The notes: generated from the letters alone by a model not told the origin. Positions 41,961-49,764 are shown, numbered from the stretch's first letter. The stretch: 49,898 nt of DNA from an uncultured Alistipes sp. (GCA_944321765.1 CALUMQ010000033.1:1-49898), one strand, 5' to 3'. A program made the numbers and translations.

Positions 41961-44336
41961 ATGAAACATTTGCAAAATATTCTTTTGGCGACCGCCCTGC
42001 TCGGAGGTTGCCGCATGGCTGCGGCCCAGGATCTGCGGGGCGTGGTGCGTGATGCCGAACGTCAGCCGTTGGCCGGCGCTTCGGTCTACTGGGCCGGGAC
42101 GACCGTCGGCGCCGGTACCGATTCCGAAGGGGCCTTTCTCCTGCACCGTGTAAAGGGGTATGACCTTCTTGTAGCCTCCTTTCTGGGGTATGTCAACGAC
42201 ACGGTCCGCGTGGCGCACGGCTCCGACCATGTCGAGTTCTCGCTGCGCACCGAGGGCGTGGCCCTCGAGGATGTCGTGGTCGAGGGTGCCGTCAGCGGCA
42301 ATTTCGTCAAGCGTGACGGCATCGTCAAGGGCGAGATGATCTCCTTTGCGGGCCTCTGCAAGATGGCCTGCTGCAACCTTGCCGAGTCGTTCGAGAACTC
42401 CGCGTCGGTGACCGTCGGCTACAGCGACGCCATCTCGGGGGCGCGTCAGATCAAGATGCTCGGACTCGCCGGCACCTATACGCAGATCCTCGACGAGAAC
42501 CGCCCGATCATGCGGGGTCTGAGCTCGCCCTACGGTTTGAGCTACACGCCCGGCATGTGGCTCAACTCGATCCAGGTGTCGAAGGGTGTGGCGTCGGTGA
42601 CGGCCGGACACGAGGCCATCACCGGACAGATCAACCTCGAACACCGCAAGCCGACCGACGAAGAGCGGCTCTTCCTGAACCTCTACCTCGACGACGAACT
42701 GCGCCCGGAGGTGAACCTTTCGTCGGCCTTTCCGGTGACGAAGGACAAGCGGCTTTCGAGCATCATCCTGCTTCACGGCTCGATGGACACCGACGTGCGC
42801 AAGATGGACCACAACGACGACGGATTCCGCGACCTGCCGCTTTCGGACCAGATCAACGTGGCCAACAAGTGGCTCTATGCCGCCGACAACGGCACACAGA
42901 TCCGTTGGGGCTGGAAATTCGTGCAGGAGAACCGCCTCGGCGGAATGCTCGGATACCGGAATACCGCGGCCCTGCGCGAGGCGATGACGCGCGACTGGGA
43001 CTGGGAGCAGAAGGATGAGCCGATGCCGCTCTACGGGTCGCACATCCGCAACCGCAATGCCAACGGTTATTTCAAGGTGGGCATGCCCGTGGGCCCGGCG
43101 GTCTACGATGCCGACGAAGCGGAGGAACTGCGTTCGAACCTTGCGTTCGTGGCCGACTACGACCACTTTAACGAGGATGCCTACTTCGGGCTCAACCAAT
43201 ACGACGGAACCCAGCACTCCGTGTCGCTGAATCTGATGTACAACCACTATTTCACTACCCGTTCCTCGCTGATCGTCGGGGCCCAGGCACACCTGGATTA
43301 CTTCCGCGAGGGATTGCTGAACCGTACGCCGTGGATCGCGTCGCTTGCCGCCGCCGACTACGACTTCGACCGCAACGAGCAGGAGGCGGGCCTCTACGCC
43401 GAATATACCTACGCCATCAAGGAGAGGTTTTCCGTCGTGGCGGGCCTGCGCGGAGATTACAACGGCTTCTACGACCGTTTCTTCGCCACGCCCCGCGGCC
43501 ATGTGAAGTGGAACATTACCCCCTCGACGACGCTGCGCGCCTCGGCCGGCCTGGGTTACCGATCGACGAACCTCCTGACCGACAACATCGGCGTGCTGGC
43601 CACCGGTCGGGCGATCCAGCCCGTGGCGTTTCGCGACGGACAGCTGGCGGTCGTGTCGTTCGGCGACATCGACCGCATGGAGAAGGCCCTCACGGTGGGC
43701 GGAAGCCTTACGCAGAGCTTCGGCATCGTCAATCCGGACGACGCGACGCTGAGCATCGACTACTTCCGCACGCAGTTCTACCACTCGGTGGTCACCGACC
43801 AGGAGATGTTTGCCGACCGCATCGTCTTCTACGACACCGACGGACGTTCGTTTACCGATACCTACCAGGTCGACTTCTCGTGGACACCCGTCGAGCGGCT
43901 CGACATCTTCGCGACGTTCCGCTACACGGACAGCGAGATGACGATCCGCCGTGCCGACGGTACGTCGGCGCGCGTCGAACGGCCGCTGATCAGCCGTTAC
44001 AAGACGCTGCTCAACATCCAGTATGCGACGAAATTCCGCCGATGGGTTTTCGACGCCACGGCACAGCTCAACGGACGCTCCCGCATTCCCACGCAGACGG
44101 GCAACCTCGACGACAGCTACTATTCGCCGCGCTACCCGATGTTCTATGCGCAGGTGAGCCGCAAGGTCGGGAAGTTCGATATCTACGTCGGCTGCGAGAA
44201 CATCGCCGACTACATTCAGCATGACCCGATCCTGAATGCCGACAATCCCTACGACTACCGTTTCAACTCGATGAACGTCTGGGGACCGCTCATGGGGCGC
44301 AAGTTTTATGTCGGCATGCGGTTGAATATCTATTAA
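41961..44336 (+). CDS. TonB-dependent outer-membrane receptor (probable metal or metal-complex importer)
   Basis: 791 residues. A signal peptide (MKHLQNILLATALLGGCRMAAAQ) is followed by a carboxypeptidase-like regulatory domain (about 24-110), the plug (about 120-230) and a 22-strand barrel ending in the C-terminal KFYVGMRLNIY. Plug motifs LGLAGTYTQILDENRPIMRGL and VSKGVASVTAGHEAITGQINLE are visible. An unusual C133-x3-CC137/138 cluster (CKMACCNLAES) is in the plug. Start at 41961 is set by the signal peptide; the longer frame from 41910 is not needed. Context (Fur-family gene before, HMA protein after) suggests import of a metal such as copper, zinc or iron, not resolved here. Confidence 0.9.
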   Translation: MKHLQNILLATALLGGCRMAAAQDLRGVVRDAERQPLAGASVYWAGTTVGAGTDSEGAFLLHRVKGYDLLVASFLGYVNDTVRVAHGSDHVEFSLRTEGVALEDVVVEGAVSGNFVKRDGIVKGEMISFAGLCKMACCNLAESFENSASVTVGYSDAISGARQIKMLGLAGTYTQILDENRPIMRGLSSPYGLSYTPGMWLNSIQVSKGVASVTAGHEAITGQINLEHRKPTDEERLFLNLYLDDELRPEVNLSSAFPVTKDKRLSSIILLHGSMDTDVRKMDHNDDGFRDLPLSDQINVANKWLYAADNGTQIRWGWKFVQENRLGGMLGYRNTAALREAMTRDWDWEQKDEPMPLYGSHIRNRNANGYFKVGMPVGPAVYDADEAEELRSNLAFVADYDHFNEDAYFGLNQYDGTQHSVSLNLMYNHYFTTRSSLIVGAQAHLDYFREGLLNRTPWIASLAAADYDFDRNEQEAGLYAEYTYAIKERFSVVAGLRGDYNGFYDRFFATPRGHVKWNITPSTTLRASAGLGYRSTNLLTDNIGVLATGRAIQPVAFRDGQLAVVSFGDIDRMEKALTVGGSLTQSFGIVNPDDATLSIDYFRTQFYHSVVTDQEMFADRIVFYDTDGRSFTDTYQVDFSWTPVERLDIFATFRYTDSEMTIRRADGTSARVERPLISRYKTLLNIQYATKFRRWVFDATAQLNGRSRIPTQTGNLDDSYYSPRYPMFYAQVSRKVGKFDIYVGCENIADYIQHDPILNADNPYDYRFNSMNVWGPLMGRKFYVGMRLNIY

Positions 44337-44372
44337 CAGAGCAACAATTACCTTAAAACAGACAATACGAAG

Positions 44373-44702
44373 ATGAAAAAACTGTTGATCGTGTGCCTGA
44401 CTCTCATGATGGGGACGGGCCTGGCGATGGCTGAGAAGCCCGCCTCGAAGAAGAGTGTGACGACGGTCTTTACGACCGATATCGACTGCGAGCACTGCGT
44501 GCAGAAGATCATGAACAACGTGCCGTCGCTCGGCAAGGGTATCAAGGATGTGCAGGTGGACCTGTCCAAGAAAGAGGTGACCGTCGTTTACGATGCCTCG
44601 AAGAACAACGATGCGAACATTGTCAAGGGCTTTGCCTCGCTCAAGGTAAAGGCCGAGCCGAAGGCTGCTGCCGAAAAGAAGAGCGACGCTCAAAAAAAGT
44701 AG
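44373..44702 (+). CDS. Exported heavy-metal-associated (HMA) domain protein
   Basis: 109 residues. A signal peptide (about 1-20, MKKLLIVCLTLMMGTGLAMA) precedes an HMA fold with the metal-binding CEHC (39-42) and DLSKKEVTVVYD strand. The last 20 residues are Lys/Ala-rich. HMA proteins of this size, exported, act as periplasmic metallochaperones (MerP or CopZ-like). The position directly after the TonB-dependent receptor, 36 bases away, suggests it takes up the imported metal in the periplasm. The terminator at 44725-44754 follows. Confidence 0.9.
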   Translation: MKKLLIVCLTLMMGTGLAMAEKPASKKSVTTVFTTDIDCEHCVQKIMNNVPSLGKGIKDVQVDLSKKEVTVVYDASKNNDANIVKGFASLKVKAEPKAAAEKKSDAQKK

Positions 44703-44724
44703 AACCGGCGATCCGGAGACAGAG

Positions 44725-44754
44725 GGGGCGCGTTCCGATACAGGAACGCGCCCC
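44725..44754 (+). terminator. Terminator after the HMA gene
   Basis: GGGGCGCGTTCC pairs perfectly with GGAACGCGCCCC around a 6-base loop; the following T content is modest (GTTCGTTTG). Confidence 0.7.
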
Positions 44755-44787
44755 GTTCGTTTGTCGGGAGCTGCATCCCGGATGACG

Positions 44788-45252
44788 CTATTTGCGCAGG
44801 GATGCGATCCGCCGCCGGATCAGCAGATCGGCGATGAGCAGCGCGAGTCCCGCTGCGGCCAGCAGCCCGCACAACTTCCATAGTCCGACGTCCCCCGGAA
44901 CGTGTGCCGACAGGTCGAGTTGTGGCAGCGACAGGTCGAGTTGTGGCCATGCCCAGTCGGTCTCCGACACGGTTCCTCCGTCCGGCAGCGGCTTGAACAA
45001 CGACAACTCTGATCCATCCGGACCTTCCGCCTCCCGGGTGAGGAGCCATCGTCCCGCGGCGGCCAGCCCCGCCAGCACTCCGGCGCTGCAGACTCCCGCC
45101 AGCACCCCTTCGATGTGCCGCCTCCGCCGCTCGGCACGGTGCAGACGCTCCATCACCCGTGCCGTAAGGTCTGCGGGCGGCTCGGGGACCGGAATCCGTC
45201 CGGCAGCCCGGCGAATCGCTTCACTCCGTTTCATCCGTTGTTGCTGTTTCAT
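44788..45252 (-). CDS. Membrane protein downstream of ECF sigma factor, anti-sigma-like
   Basis: 154 residues. A basic cytoplasmic N-terminus (about 1-45) leads to a membrane segment (about 47-68), a middle region containing the repeat PQLDLS-L-PQLDLS, and a second segment (about 123-143), with a short basic end. No HxxxCxxC zinc anti-sigma motif is visible. Position directly after and overlapping the sigma gene by 32 bases is the usual place for an anti-sigma factor, so that role is inferred from context alone. The DNA holds two identical 18-base units (44909-44926 and 44930-44947). Confidence 0.75.
   Translation of the reverse strand: MKQQQRMKRSEAIRRAAGRIPVPEPPADLTARVMERLHRAERRRRHIEGVLAGVCSAGVLAGLAAAGRWLLTREAEGPDGSELSLFKPLPDGGTVSETDWAWPQLDLSLPQLDLSAHVPGDVGLWKLCGLLAAAGLALLIADLLIRRRIASLRK
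44909..44947. repeat. Tandem 18-base repeat inside the anti-sigma-like gene
   Basis: Plus-strand GACAGGTCGAGTTGTGGC occurs at 44909-44926 and again at 44930-44947, 21 bases apart, encoding PQLDLS twice with one residue between. Confidence 0.85.
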
Positions 45253-45796
45253 CCTTAACCATCAGGTATAATTTCTTACGCAGGCGATGCAGCCGCACCT
45301 TGACGTTGCTCTCCGAGAGCTCCAGAATTGCGGCGCATTCGCTGACCGGGCGCTCTTCGTAGTAGAAGAGCGTTACCAGGGCCCGTTCCGCGGGTTCGAG
45401 CCTCGCGACGGCACGCGTCAGCGCTTCGAGCTGTCGCTCGTGCACCGCCCACTCCTCCATCCGTTCAACCTCCTCGTCGGGCAGCAGGACCAGGCGTCGC
45501 TCGTCGATCTCCGTATAATGGCGCCGCGTGCGTCGTGCGCGCGTGAGCGCTTCGTTGCAGGCGATGCGGTAGATCCAGGTCCGGAAGCTGCTCCGGCCTT
45601 CGAAACGGTCGAGCCGGCTGAATGCCTTCAGAAAGGCATCCTGCGTCACCTCTTCGGCCTCTTCCGGGCGATCGACGATTCGTGCGACCAATGCATAAAC
45701 CATCCGTCCGTAGCGGTCGACCAGATGTCCGTACAGCCGGGTCTCTCCGCTGCGAATGCGTCGTATGAGTTCCACTTCCTGATCTTCGCTCTGCAT
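45221..45796 (-). CDS. ECF-type RNA polymerase sigma factor
   Basis: 191 residues. Region 2 covers about residues 20-85 (HLVDRYGRMVYALVARIVDRPEEAEEVTQDAFLKAFSRLDRF, then SSFRTWIYRIACNEAL), and region 4 about 125-175 (LEPAERALVTLFYYEERPVSECAAILELSESNVKVRLHRLRKKL). Regions 1 and 3 are absent, as in ECF sigmas. Upstream lies a matching ECF-type promoter (45805-45834), ending 8 bases before the ATG, so the mRNA would be nearly leaderless. It overlaps the membrane protein gene by 32 bases and is divergent from another membrane-protein gene. Confidence 0.93.
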   Translation of the reverse strand: MQSEDQEVELIRRIRSGETRLYGHLVDRYGRMVYALVARIVDRPEEAEEVTQDAFLKAFSRLDRFEGRSSFRTWIYRIACNEALTRARRTRRHYTEIDERRLVLLPDEEVERMEEWAVHERQLEALTRAVARLEPAERALVTLFYYEERPVSECAAILELSESNVKVRLHRLRKKLYLMVKDETATTDETE

Positions 45797-45804
45797 GACA
45801 TTTC

Positions 45805-45834
45805 GTTAGACGCCGCCTTCGGCAAAAGGTTACA
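45805..45834 (-). promoter_or_regulatory. ECF-type promoter for the sigma gene (autoregulation)
   Basis: On the reverse strand TGTAACC (45834-45828) and CGTCTAAC (45812-45805), with AAC and CGTC separated by 16 bases. It mirrors the promoter at 45858-45887 about 45846. Confidence 0.7.
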
Positions 45835-45857
45835 TCCGCAGAAAAAAATCGGCCTGC

Positions 45858-45887
45858 TGTAACCTTTTTGCATGACGGGCGTCTAAC
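45858..45887 (+). promoter_or_regulatory. ECF-type promoter for the divergent membrane protein
   Basis: TGTAACC (45858-45864) and CGTCTAAC (45880-45887), with AAC and CGTC separated by 16 bases; AAC in -35 and CGTC in -10 are the usual ECF pattern. About 45 bases to the ATG at 45940. Confidence 0.7.
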
Positions 45888-45939
45888 AGAGCAAAGGTCG
45901 CAAAAAGAGAAGTAAAACCATTAAAAAATCGTTTGAATC

Positions 45940-46347
45940 ATGCTGGATTTTATTGTCGTGCCGTTGGTGGTCGGAATGATCACACTGGGGGTTTACAAAT
46001 TCTTCGAACTGCTCGTCTGCCGTCGCGAACGGCTCAACATCATCGAGAAACTCGATCCGGGCGCGTTGATCGACTATCTGAAGAACGTCCGGTTGGGGCT
46101 TCCGCTTGATGCCCTGACTACGGGTGGACGTACAAGCGCATTCTCGTCCGGAGCGCTGCGCCTGGGGTGTTTGCTGGTGGGCCTGGGACTCGGGCTGCTT
46201 GTCGGATACTGGATCGTGGCCTGCGATCCCGATATTGGATACGCCCAGAGTGTCGTGTATGGCGGTTCGGTGCTTTGCTTCGGGGGAATGGGCTTGATTG
46301 TCGCCTTCATCGTCGAGCGTCTGGTCAGCCGCAAGGATCGCGCCTGA
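45940..46347 (+). CDS. Small inner-membrane protein, DUF6249-like
   Basis: 135 residues. Three hydrophobic segments: about 3-25, 72-93 and 101-125, with a basic loop between the first two (CRRERLNIIEKLDPGALIDYLKN). By memory this resembles the DUF6249 proteins that often lie near ECF sigma genes in Bacteroidetes; the match is moderate and the function unknown. It is transcribed away from the sigma gene and preceded by an ECF-type promoter, which suggests it belongs to the same regulon. A terminator follows at 46369-46402. Confidence 0.82.
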   Translation: MLDFIVVPLVVGMITLGVYKFFELLVCRRERLNIIEKLDPGALIDYLKNVRLGLPLDALTTGGRTSAFSSGALRLGCLLVGLGLGLLVGYWIVACDPDIGYAQSVVYGGSVLCFGGMGLIVAFIVERLVSRKDRA

Positions 46348-46368
46348 GCCGTTCCATTTCCGAAAACA

Positions 46369-46402
46369 GTATCCCCGACCTTCATACGAAGGCCGGGGAT
46401 AC
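46369..46402. terminator. Intrinsic terminator after the DUF6249-like gene
   Basis: GTATCCCCGACCTTC pairs with GAAGGCCGGGGATAC (one mismatch) around ATAC, followed by TTGTCTTTT. It lies between convergent genes and can also serve the MBL-fold gene. Confidence 0.8.
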
Positions 46403-46475
46403 TTGTCTTTTCGGGCCGGAGGGCCGGATCCATGTTGTCCGGACCCCGCCTGTCGTCCTGACCGCTCCGGATCCC

Positions 46476-47237
46476 TTATTCCAGCGGGCGGATGCGGACC
46501 TCGGTGACACCCTCCAGTTCACGTACCAGCCGGTCGATGTCGGTCTTTTCGTCCACCTCACCGTAGTGATAGGGGTAGAAGATCTTCGGACGAATCGCCT
46601 TTACGGCCTCGACAGCCTGGTCGACGGTCATCGTGTAGGGCTGGTTCACGGGAAGGAAGGCGATGTCGATATCCTTGAGCCGCTTCATCTCGGGGGTAAG
46701 CTCCGTGTCACCGGCAATGTAGATGCGCGTGCCGCCAATGGTGAGGATGAATCCGCAGTCTTCACGGTTTTTGGGATGGAATTGCAGGTGCCCCTGCGAG
46801 GTGTTGTAGGCGGCCGTTGCCTCGATCTTCACGTAGTCGCGCGGCGTGGCGACGCTTCCCGGACGCATTGTGTAGCAGTTCATTTCGAAGGCTTCGGCCG
46901 AGGTGCGGTCGCACAGAATCTCGGTGTCGGGCGTAAGAATCTTCTCCACGGCCTGGATATCCAGGTGATCGTGGTGCGAGTGGGTGATCAGCACCACGTC
47001 GGCTTTCGGCAGCGACGCGTAGTCGGCATTTGCGCCCACGGGATCAATGTATATGTACTTTCCGTTTACGGCTATCGACAGCGAAGCGTGCTTGAAGAAT
47101 GTCAGTGTGATCTCCGTCCCGTTACGGGTTGTGACAGTATCGGACGGATATTCAAGCGTTTTCGGACGTCCGCAGCCGAAGATAGAGAGTATCGACATAA
47201 GAGAGAGTATGAGTATGGTTGGTTTGCGTGTTTTCAT
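46476..47237 (-). CDS. MBL-fold metallo-hydrolase lipoprotein (UlaG-like)
   Basis: 253 residues. The N-terminus ends in a lipobox (LSIFGC, Cys 22), so the protein is lipid-anchored; no acidic run follows the Cys, so a periplasmic-facing position is likely. The metallo-beta-lactamase motif THSHHDHLD is near residue 86, AGDTELTPEM near residue 173 and YPYHYGE near residue 224. Members of this group hydrolyse phosphate esters, lactones or similar; substrate unknown. A promoter lies at 47257-47288. It is divergent from the lipoprotein gene at 47473. Confidence 0.9.
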   Translation of the reverse strand: MKTRKPTILILSLMSILSIFGCGRPKTLEYPSDTVTTRNGTEITLTFFKHASLSIAVNGKYIYIDPVGANADYASLPKADVVLITHSHHDHLDIQAVEKILTPDTEILCDRTSAEAFEMNCYTMRPGSVATPRDYVKIEATAAYNTSQGHLQFHPKNREDCGFILTIGGTRIYIAGDTELTPEMKRLKDIDIAFLPVNQPYTMTVDQAVEAVKAIRPKIFYPYHYGEVDEKTDIDRLVRELEGVTEVRIRPLE

Positions 47238-47256
47238 GGTGGGGTGTTTCCTGGAA

Positions 47257-47288
47257 TAAAGATAGGAAATTGCCGTGAAAAGTCCAAA
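47257..47288 (-). promoter_or_regulatory. Promoter for the MBL-fold lipoprotein
   Basis: On the reverse strand TTTG (47288-47285), 20 bases, then TATCTTTA (47264-47257), one mismatch in the -7 element. About 20 bases to the ATG at 47237. Confidence 0.65.
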
Positions 47289-47290
47289 TC

Positions 47291-47321
47291 CTTGTCGGAC
47301 GTTGAAAAAATTGTACCTTTG
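47291..47321 (+). promoter_or_regulatory. Promoter for the lipoprotein gene at 47473
   Basis: CTTG at 47291-47294, 19 bases, then TACCTTTG at 47314-47321. It begins 3 bases from the leftward promoter of the MBL gene. Confidence 0.65.
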
Positions 47322-47385
47322 TGGCGGATTTGCTTTTCATCTGGTTGTGACCGCTTTGTCCGGTTCCGGAGGAGGGTGGAGTCGC

Positions 47386-47409
47386 GGAGGACAATTTTTT
47401 TTGTCCTCC
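47386..47409 (+). promoter_or_regulatory. Perfect hairpin in the 5' leader of the lipoprotein gene
   Basis: GGAGGACAA (47386-47394) and TTGTCCTCC (47401-47409) pair perfectly around a TTTTTT loop. It lies between the promoter at 47291-47321 and the ATG at 47473. A regulatory or mRNA-stabilising role is inferred. Confidence 0.55.
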
Positions 47410-47472
47410 CCATGCAGTAAAATGCCCCGAAATACGTTTATCCAAAAACTTAACTTTTTATATTTTGCACCA

Positions 47473-48426
47473 ATGAAGAGAATAATGACTTTTATGTTGG
47501 CCGCCGCAGCGATGTTGTCGTTCGAGGGGTGCCTCAAGAACGACGAATCCTGGAACAAGTACCAGTCGGTCATGCCGGGTATGACCATCTATCAGCTGGC
47601 CATGAATCAGAACACCATCTCCCTGATTCCGGCCGATGCCGGCATGCGCATGGCCATACTTGTCGCCGAGGCGCTGTCGCAGGATCCGGAATCGGATCTT
47701 TCGAACCTGGATCAGCTCACCGTGTCGAGCGTGCGCGTGCTTCCGTCGCTGTTCAACAGCCTGACGAAGGTCGAGACTCTTTCCGACGGCAATTATCGCA
47801 TCACCTTCAGTGATGCGGCGCAGCAGGCCGGCAGCGGACTGGTGGTTTCCGGTTCTGTACTGATTCAGACCTATGGTACGAAGTCGCTTGCCGAGGGTGG
47901 AAGTTGGAGTATTGTGATGGAGAATCTGACGGTATCGTCGGGAACCTCCTCGTCGGGATCCACCACCTCGAAGTTGCTGCTTGAAAGCGGTGCGACGACC
48001 ATTGCCTGCGATGGTGCCGGAGTTTTCACCATCTCGGTCAACGGATTCCGTTCCCATTTCGACGGCAATTCGATCTATTCGAACTGGTCGGGGCAGTTTG
48101 TGGTGACGGCTCCCGATGCGTCGATGACCTACGCGAAGTGCTCGAAGAAGAATTTCAAGGTGTCGGGCAGCGCCAAAGGCCCCACGATATACACGGCCGA
48201 TGCTATTCTGAGCCAGCCGCTGACGATCAACTATACGCTGACCGACGGACTCTACCGGGGCCTGCAGATCATCGACGGAACACAGACCTGCACGCTTCCC
48301 AACTCCATTGAATACAGTGCATCGGACTTCCCTGCCGCCACGGTAGTCTATTATTGGACTTATAACGAGTCGTCCAATTCGGCAACCTACCAGGTTTCGT
48401 ACAACGGATCGGTTTACCCCAACTGA
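47473..48426 (+). CDS. Lipoprotein, probably surface-exposed, unknown function
   Basis: 317 residues from ATG 47473. The lipobox is LSFEGC (Cys 20), followed by LKNDE, a Lys/acidic run after the Cys that resembles the Bacteroidetes lipoprotein export signal for surface display. The rest is Ser/Thr/Gly-rich and mostly beta-strand, with no domain I recognise. Both ends of the frame before 47473 (open to 47275) read over the promoter and hairpin and are not used. A strong terminator follows at 48453-48491. Confidence 0.82.
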   Translation: MKRIMTFMLAAAAMLSFEGCLKNDESWNKYQSVMPGMTIYQLAMNQNTISLIPADAGMRMAILVAEALSQDPESDLSNLDQLTVSSVRVLPSLFNSLTKVETLSDGNYRITFSDAAQQAGSGLVVSGSVLIQTYGTKSLAEGGSWSIVMENLTVSSGTSSSGSTTSKLLLESGATTIACDGAGVFTISVNGFRSHFDGNSIYSNWSGQFVVTAPDASMTYAKCSKKNFKVSGSAKGPTIYTADAILSQPLTINYTLTDGLYRGLQIIDGTQTCTLPNSIEYSASDFPAATVVYYWTYNESSNSATYQVSYNGSVYPN

Positions 48427-48452
48427 TCCGGGAAGCCCCCTATATATAATGT

Positions 48453-48491
48453 AGCCGGGAGCAGTCCATAGACTGCTCCCGGCTCTTTTTT
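48453..48491 (+). terminator. Intrinsic terminator after the lipoprotein gene
   Basis: AGCCGGGAGCAGTC pairs perfectly with GACTGCTCCCGGCT around CATA, followed by C and six T residues. Confidence 0.9.
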
Positions 48492-48549
48492 GTACGTTCG
48501 GGATGTGTATGTTTGCTGGTTTACTGTCGCGTTCTCATTCAGACCGATC

Positions 48550-49764
48550 TTATTCCGGCTTTTGCGGCGCATCGAGACGCCGCACCGAAGGGATGCAGAA
48601 GGCCACGATCCCGAGCAGACAGATGATTCCTCCGGCCAGCGTGAACGTGGTGGTCAGCCCCAGACTTTCGGCCAGAAATCCGGTGCTTAGAAGCCCGATG
48701 ACCGAGGGCAGCAGTCCGAAGCTGCGGTAGAGTGACAACACGCGTCCGAGCAGTCCAGCATCGATGCGGGCCTGCAGTACGGAGATGAACGAGGCGTTGA
48801 AGATGCTGCTTGATATGCCGGCTGCGGCTGTGAGTGCCGCAAATACATAGAATGCCGATTCCGGGAGCAGCCCCGAGAGGAGGAACGACAGTCCGACGAC
48901 CAGATACATGAGGTTGATCAGCACGATGCGGCTGATGCGGTAGACCCGGGCGCCCATGATGGCGCCGCCGAGCAGGGCGCCGCCTCCCCAGATGATTTCG
49001 ACGAAACTCATCTCCCAGGTCCCGCCTCCGAAGTGGTTGAGCGTCATCAGGGGAAAGAGCACGCCGACGGGCATGATGAAGAACCACACGGCAATGGCCA
49101 GAGCGAAGAACCAACCCAGCCCCGGTTGGGAGTGCATGGCGGCGAACCCTTCGCGGAATTCGCGCCACAGATCCGGTCGGCGTTGCGCGTGTTCGGGATT
49201 CGGAATGTACACGAGGAGCAGCGTCAGACAGCCGATGGCCGCCCCGAGGACATCGAGCAGCAGGATGTTGCCAATGGAGGTGAGGCCCAATAGCAGGGCC
49301 CCGAGAGCCGGACCCGCGATGTCCGAGAGCGAGACGATGACCTGATTGACGCCGGCGATGCGTGTGAGTTGCGACTGAGGGGCCAGCAGCGGCACGGAGG
49401 CCTGCATGGCCGGGACATGGAAGGCCGAGCCGGCGGAGCGGCAGGCCAGCAGCAGGTAGACGTGCCACAACTGGGCCGTGCCGCGCCAGAAGAGGATGGC
49501 CAGTCCCAGGGTACAGAGGGCGATGAACGTGTCGGCGAGGATCATCGTGCGTTTGCGGTCCCAGCGGTCGATGTATACCCCGACGAAGAGCCCCAGCAGC
49601 GCCTGTGGAAGCATGCCCGATATGGCCGAGAGTGCGAGGACCTCGGCCGAGCGGGTTTCGATGCTCATCCAGAAGACGATGGCGTAGGCGACGATCGAAC
49701 TGCTGAGGATCGAGGCCAGTTGTCCGCTCCAGATGATGGCGAAAGTCTGTTTCCAGCTCTTCAT
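48550..49764 (-). CDS. Major facilitator superfamily transporter, DHA3/EntS-like
   Basis: 404 residues with about 12 hydrophobic segments. The N-terminus FAIIWSGQLASILSSSIVAYAIVFWM and the loop GVYIDRWDRKRTMILAD (about residues 62-78) match the MFS group that includes EntS and macrolide exporters of the DHA3 type. It presumably exports a drug or small metabolite by proton antiport; the substrate is not readable. It lies on the same strand downstream of rplT, with only about 20 bases between the rplT terminator and the ATG at 49764, so no separate promoter fits there. Confidence 0.87.
   Translation of the reverse strand: MKSWKQTFAIIWSGQLASILSSSIVAYAIVFWMSIETRSAEVLALSAISGMLPQALLGLFVGVYIDRWDRKRTMILADTFIALCTLGLAILFWRGTAQLWHVYLLLACRSAGSAFHVPAMQASVPLLAPQSQLTRIAGVNQVIVSLSDIAGPALGALLLGLTSIGNILLLDVLGAAIGCLTLLLVYIPNPEHAQRRPDLWREFREGFAAMHSQPGLGWFFALAIAVWFFIMPVGVLFPLMTLNHFGGGTWEMSFVEIIWGGGALLGGAIMGARVYRISRIVLINLMYLVVGLSFLLSGLLPESAFYVFAALTAAAGISSSIFNASFISVLQARIDAGLLGRVLSLYRSFGLLPSVIGLLSTGFLAESLGLTTTFTLAGGIICLLGIVAFCIPSVRRLDAPQKPE

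Noticed and set aside
41430-44693. Long antisense open frame (over 1000 codons) opposite the TonB receptor
   Set aside because: It is the shadow of a high-GC gene with strong codon bias. The sense strand gives a signal peptide, plug and barrel; the antisense protein has no recognisable domain.
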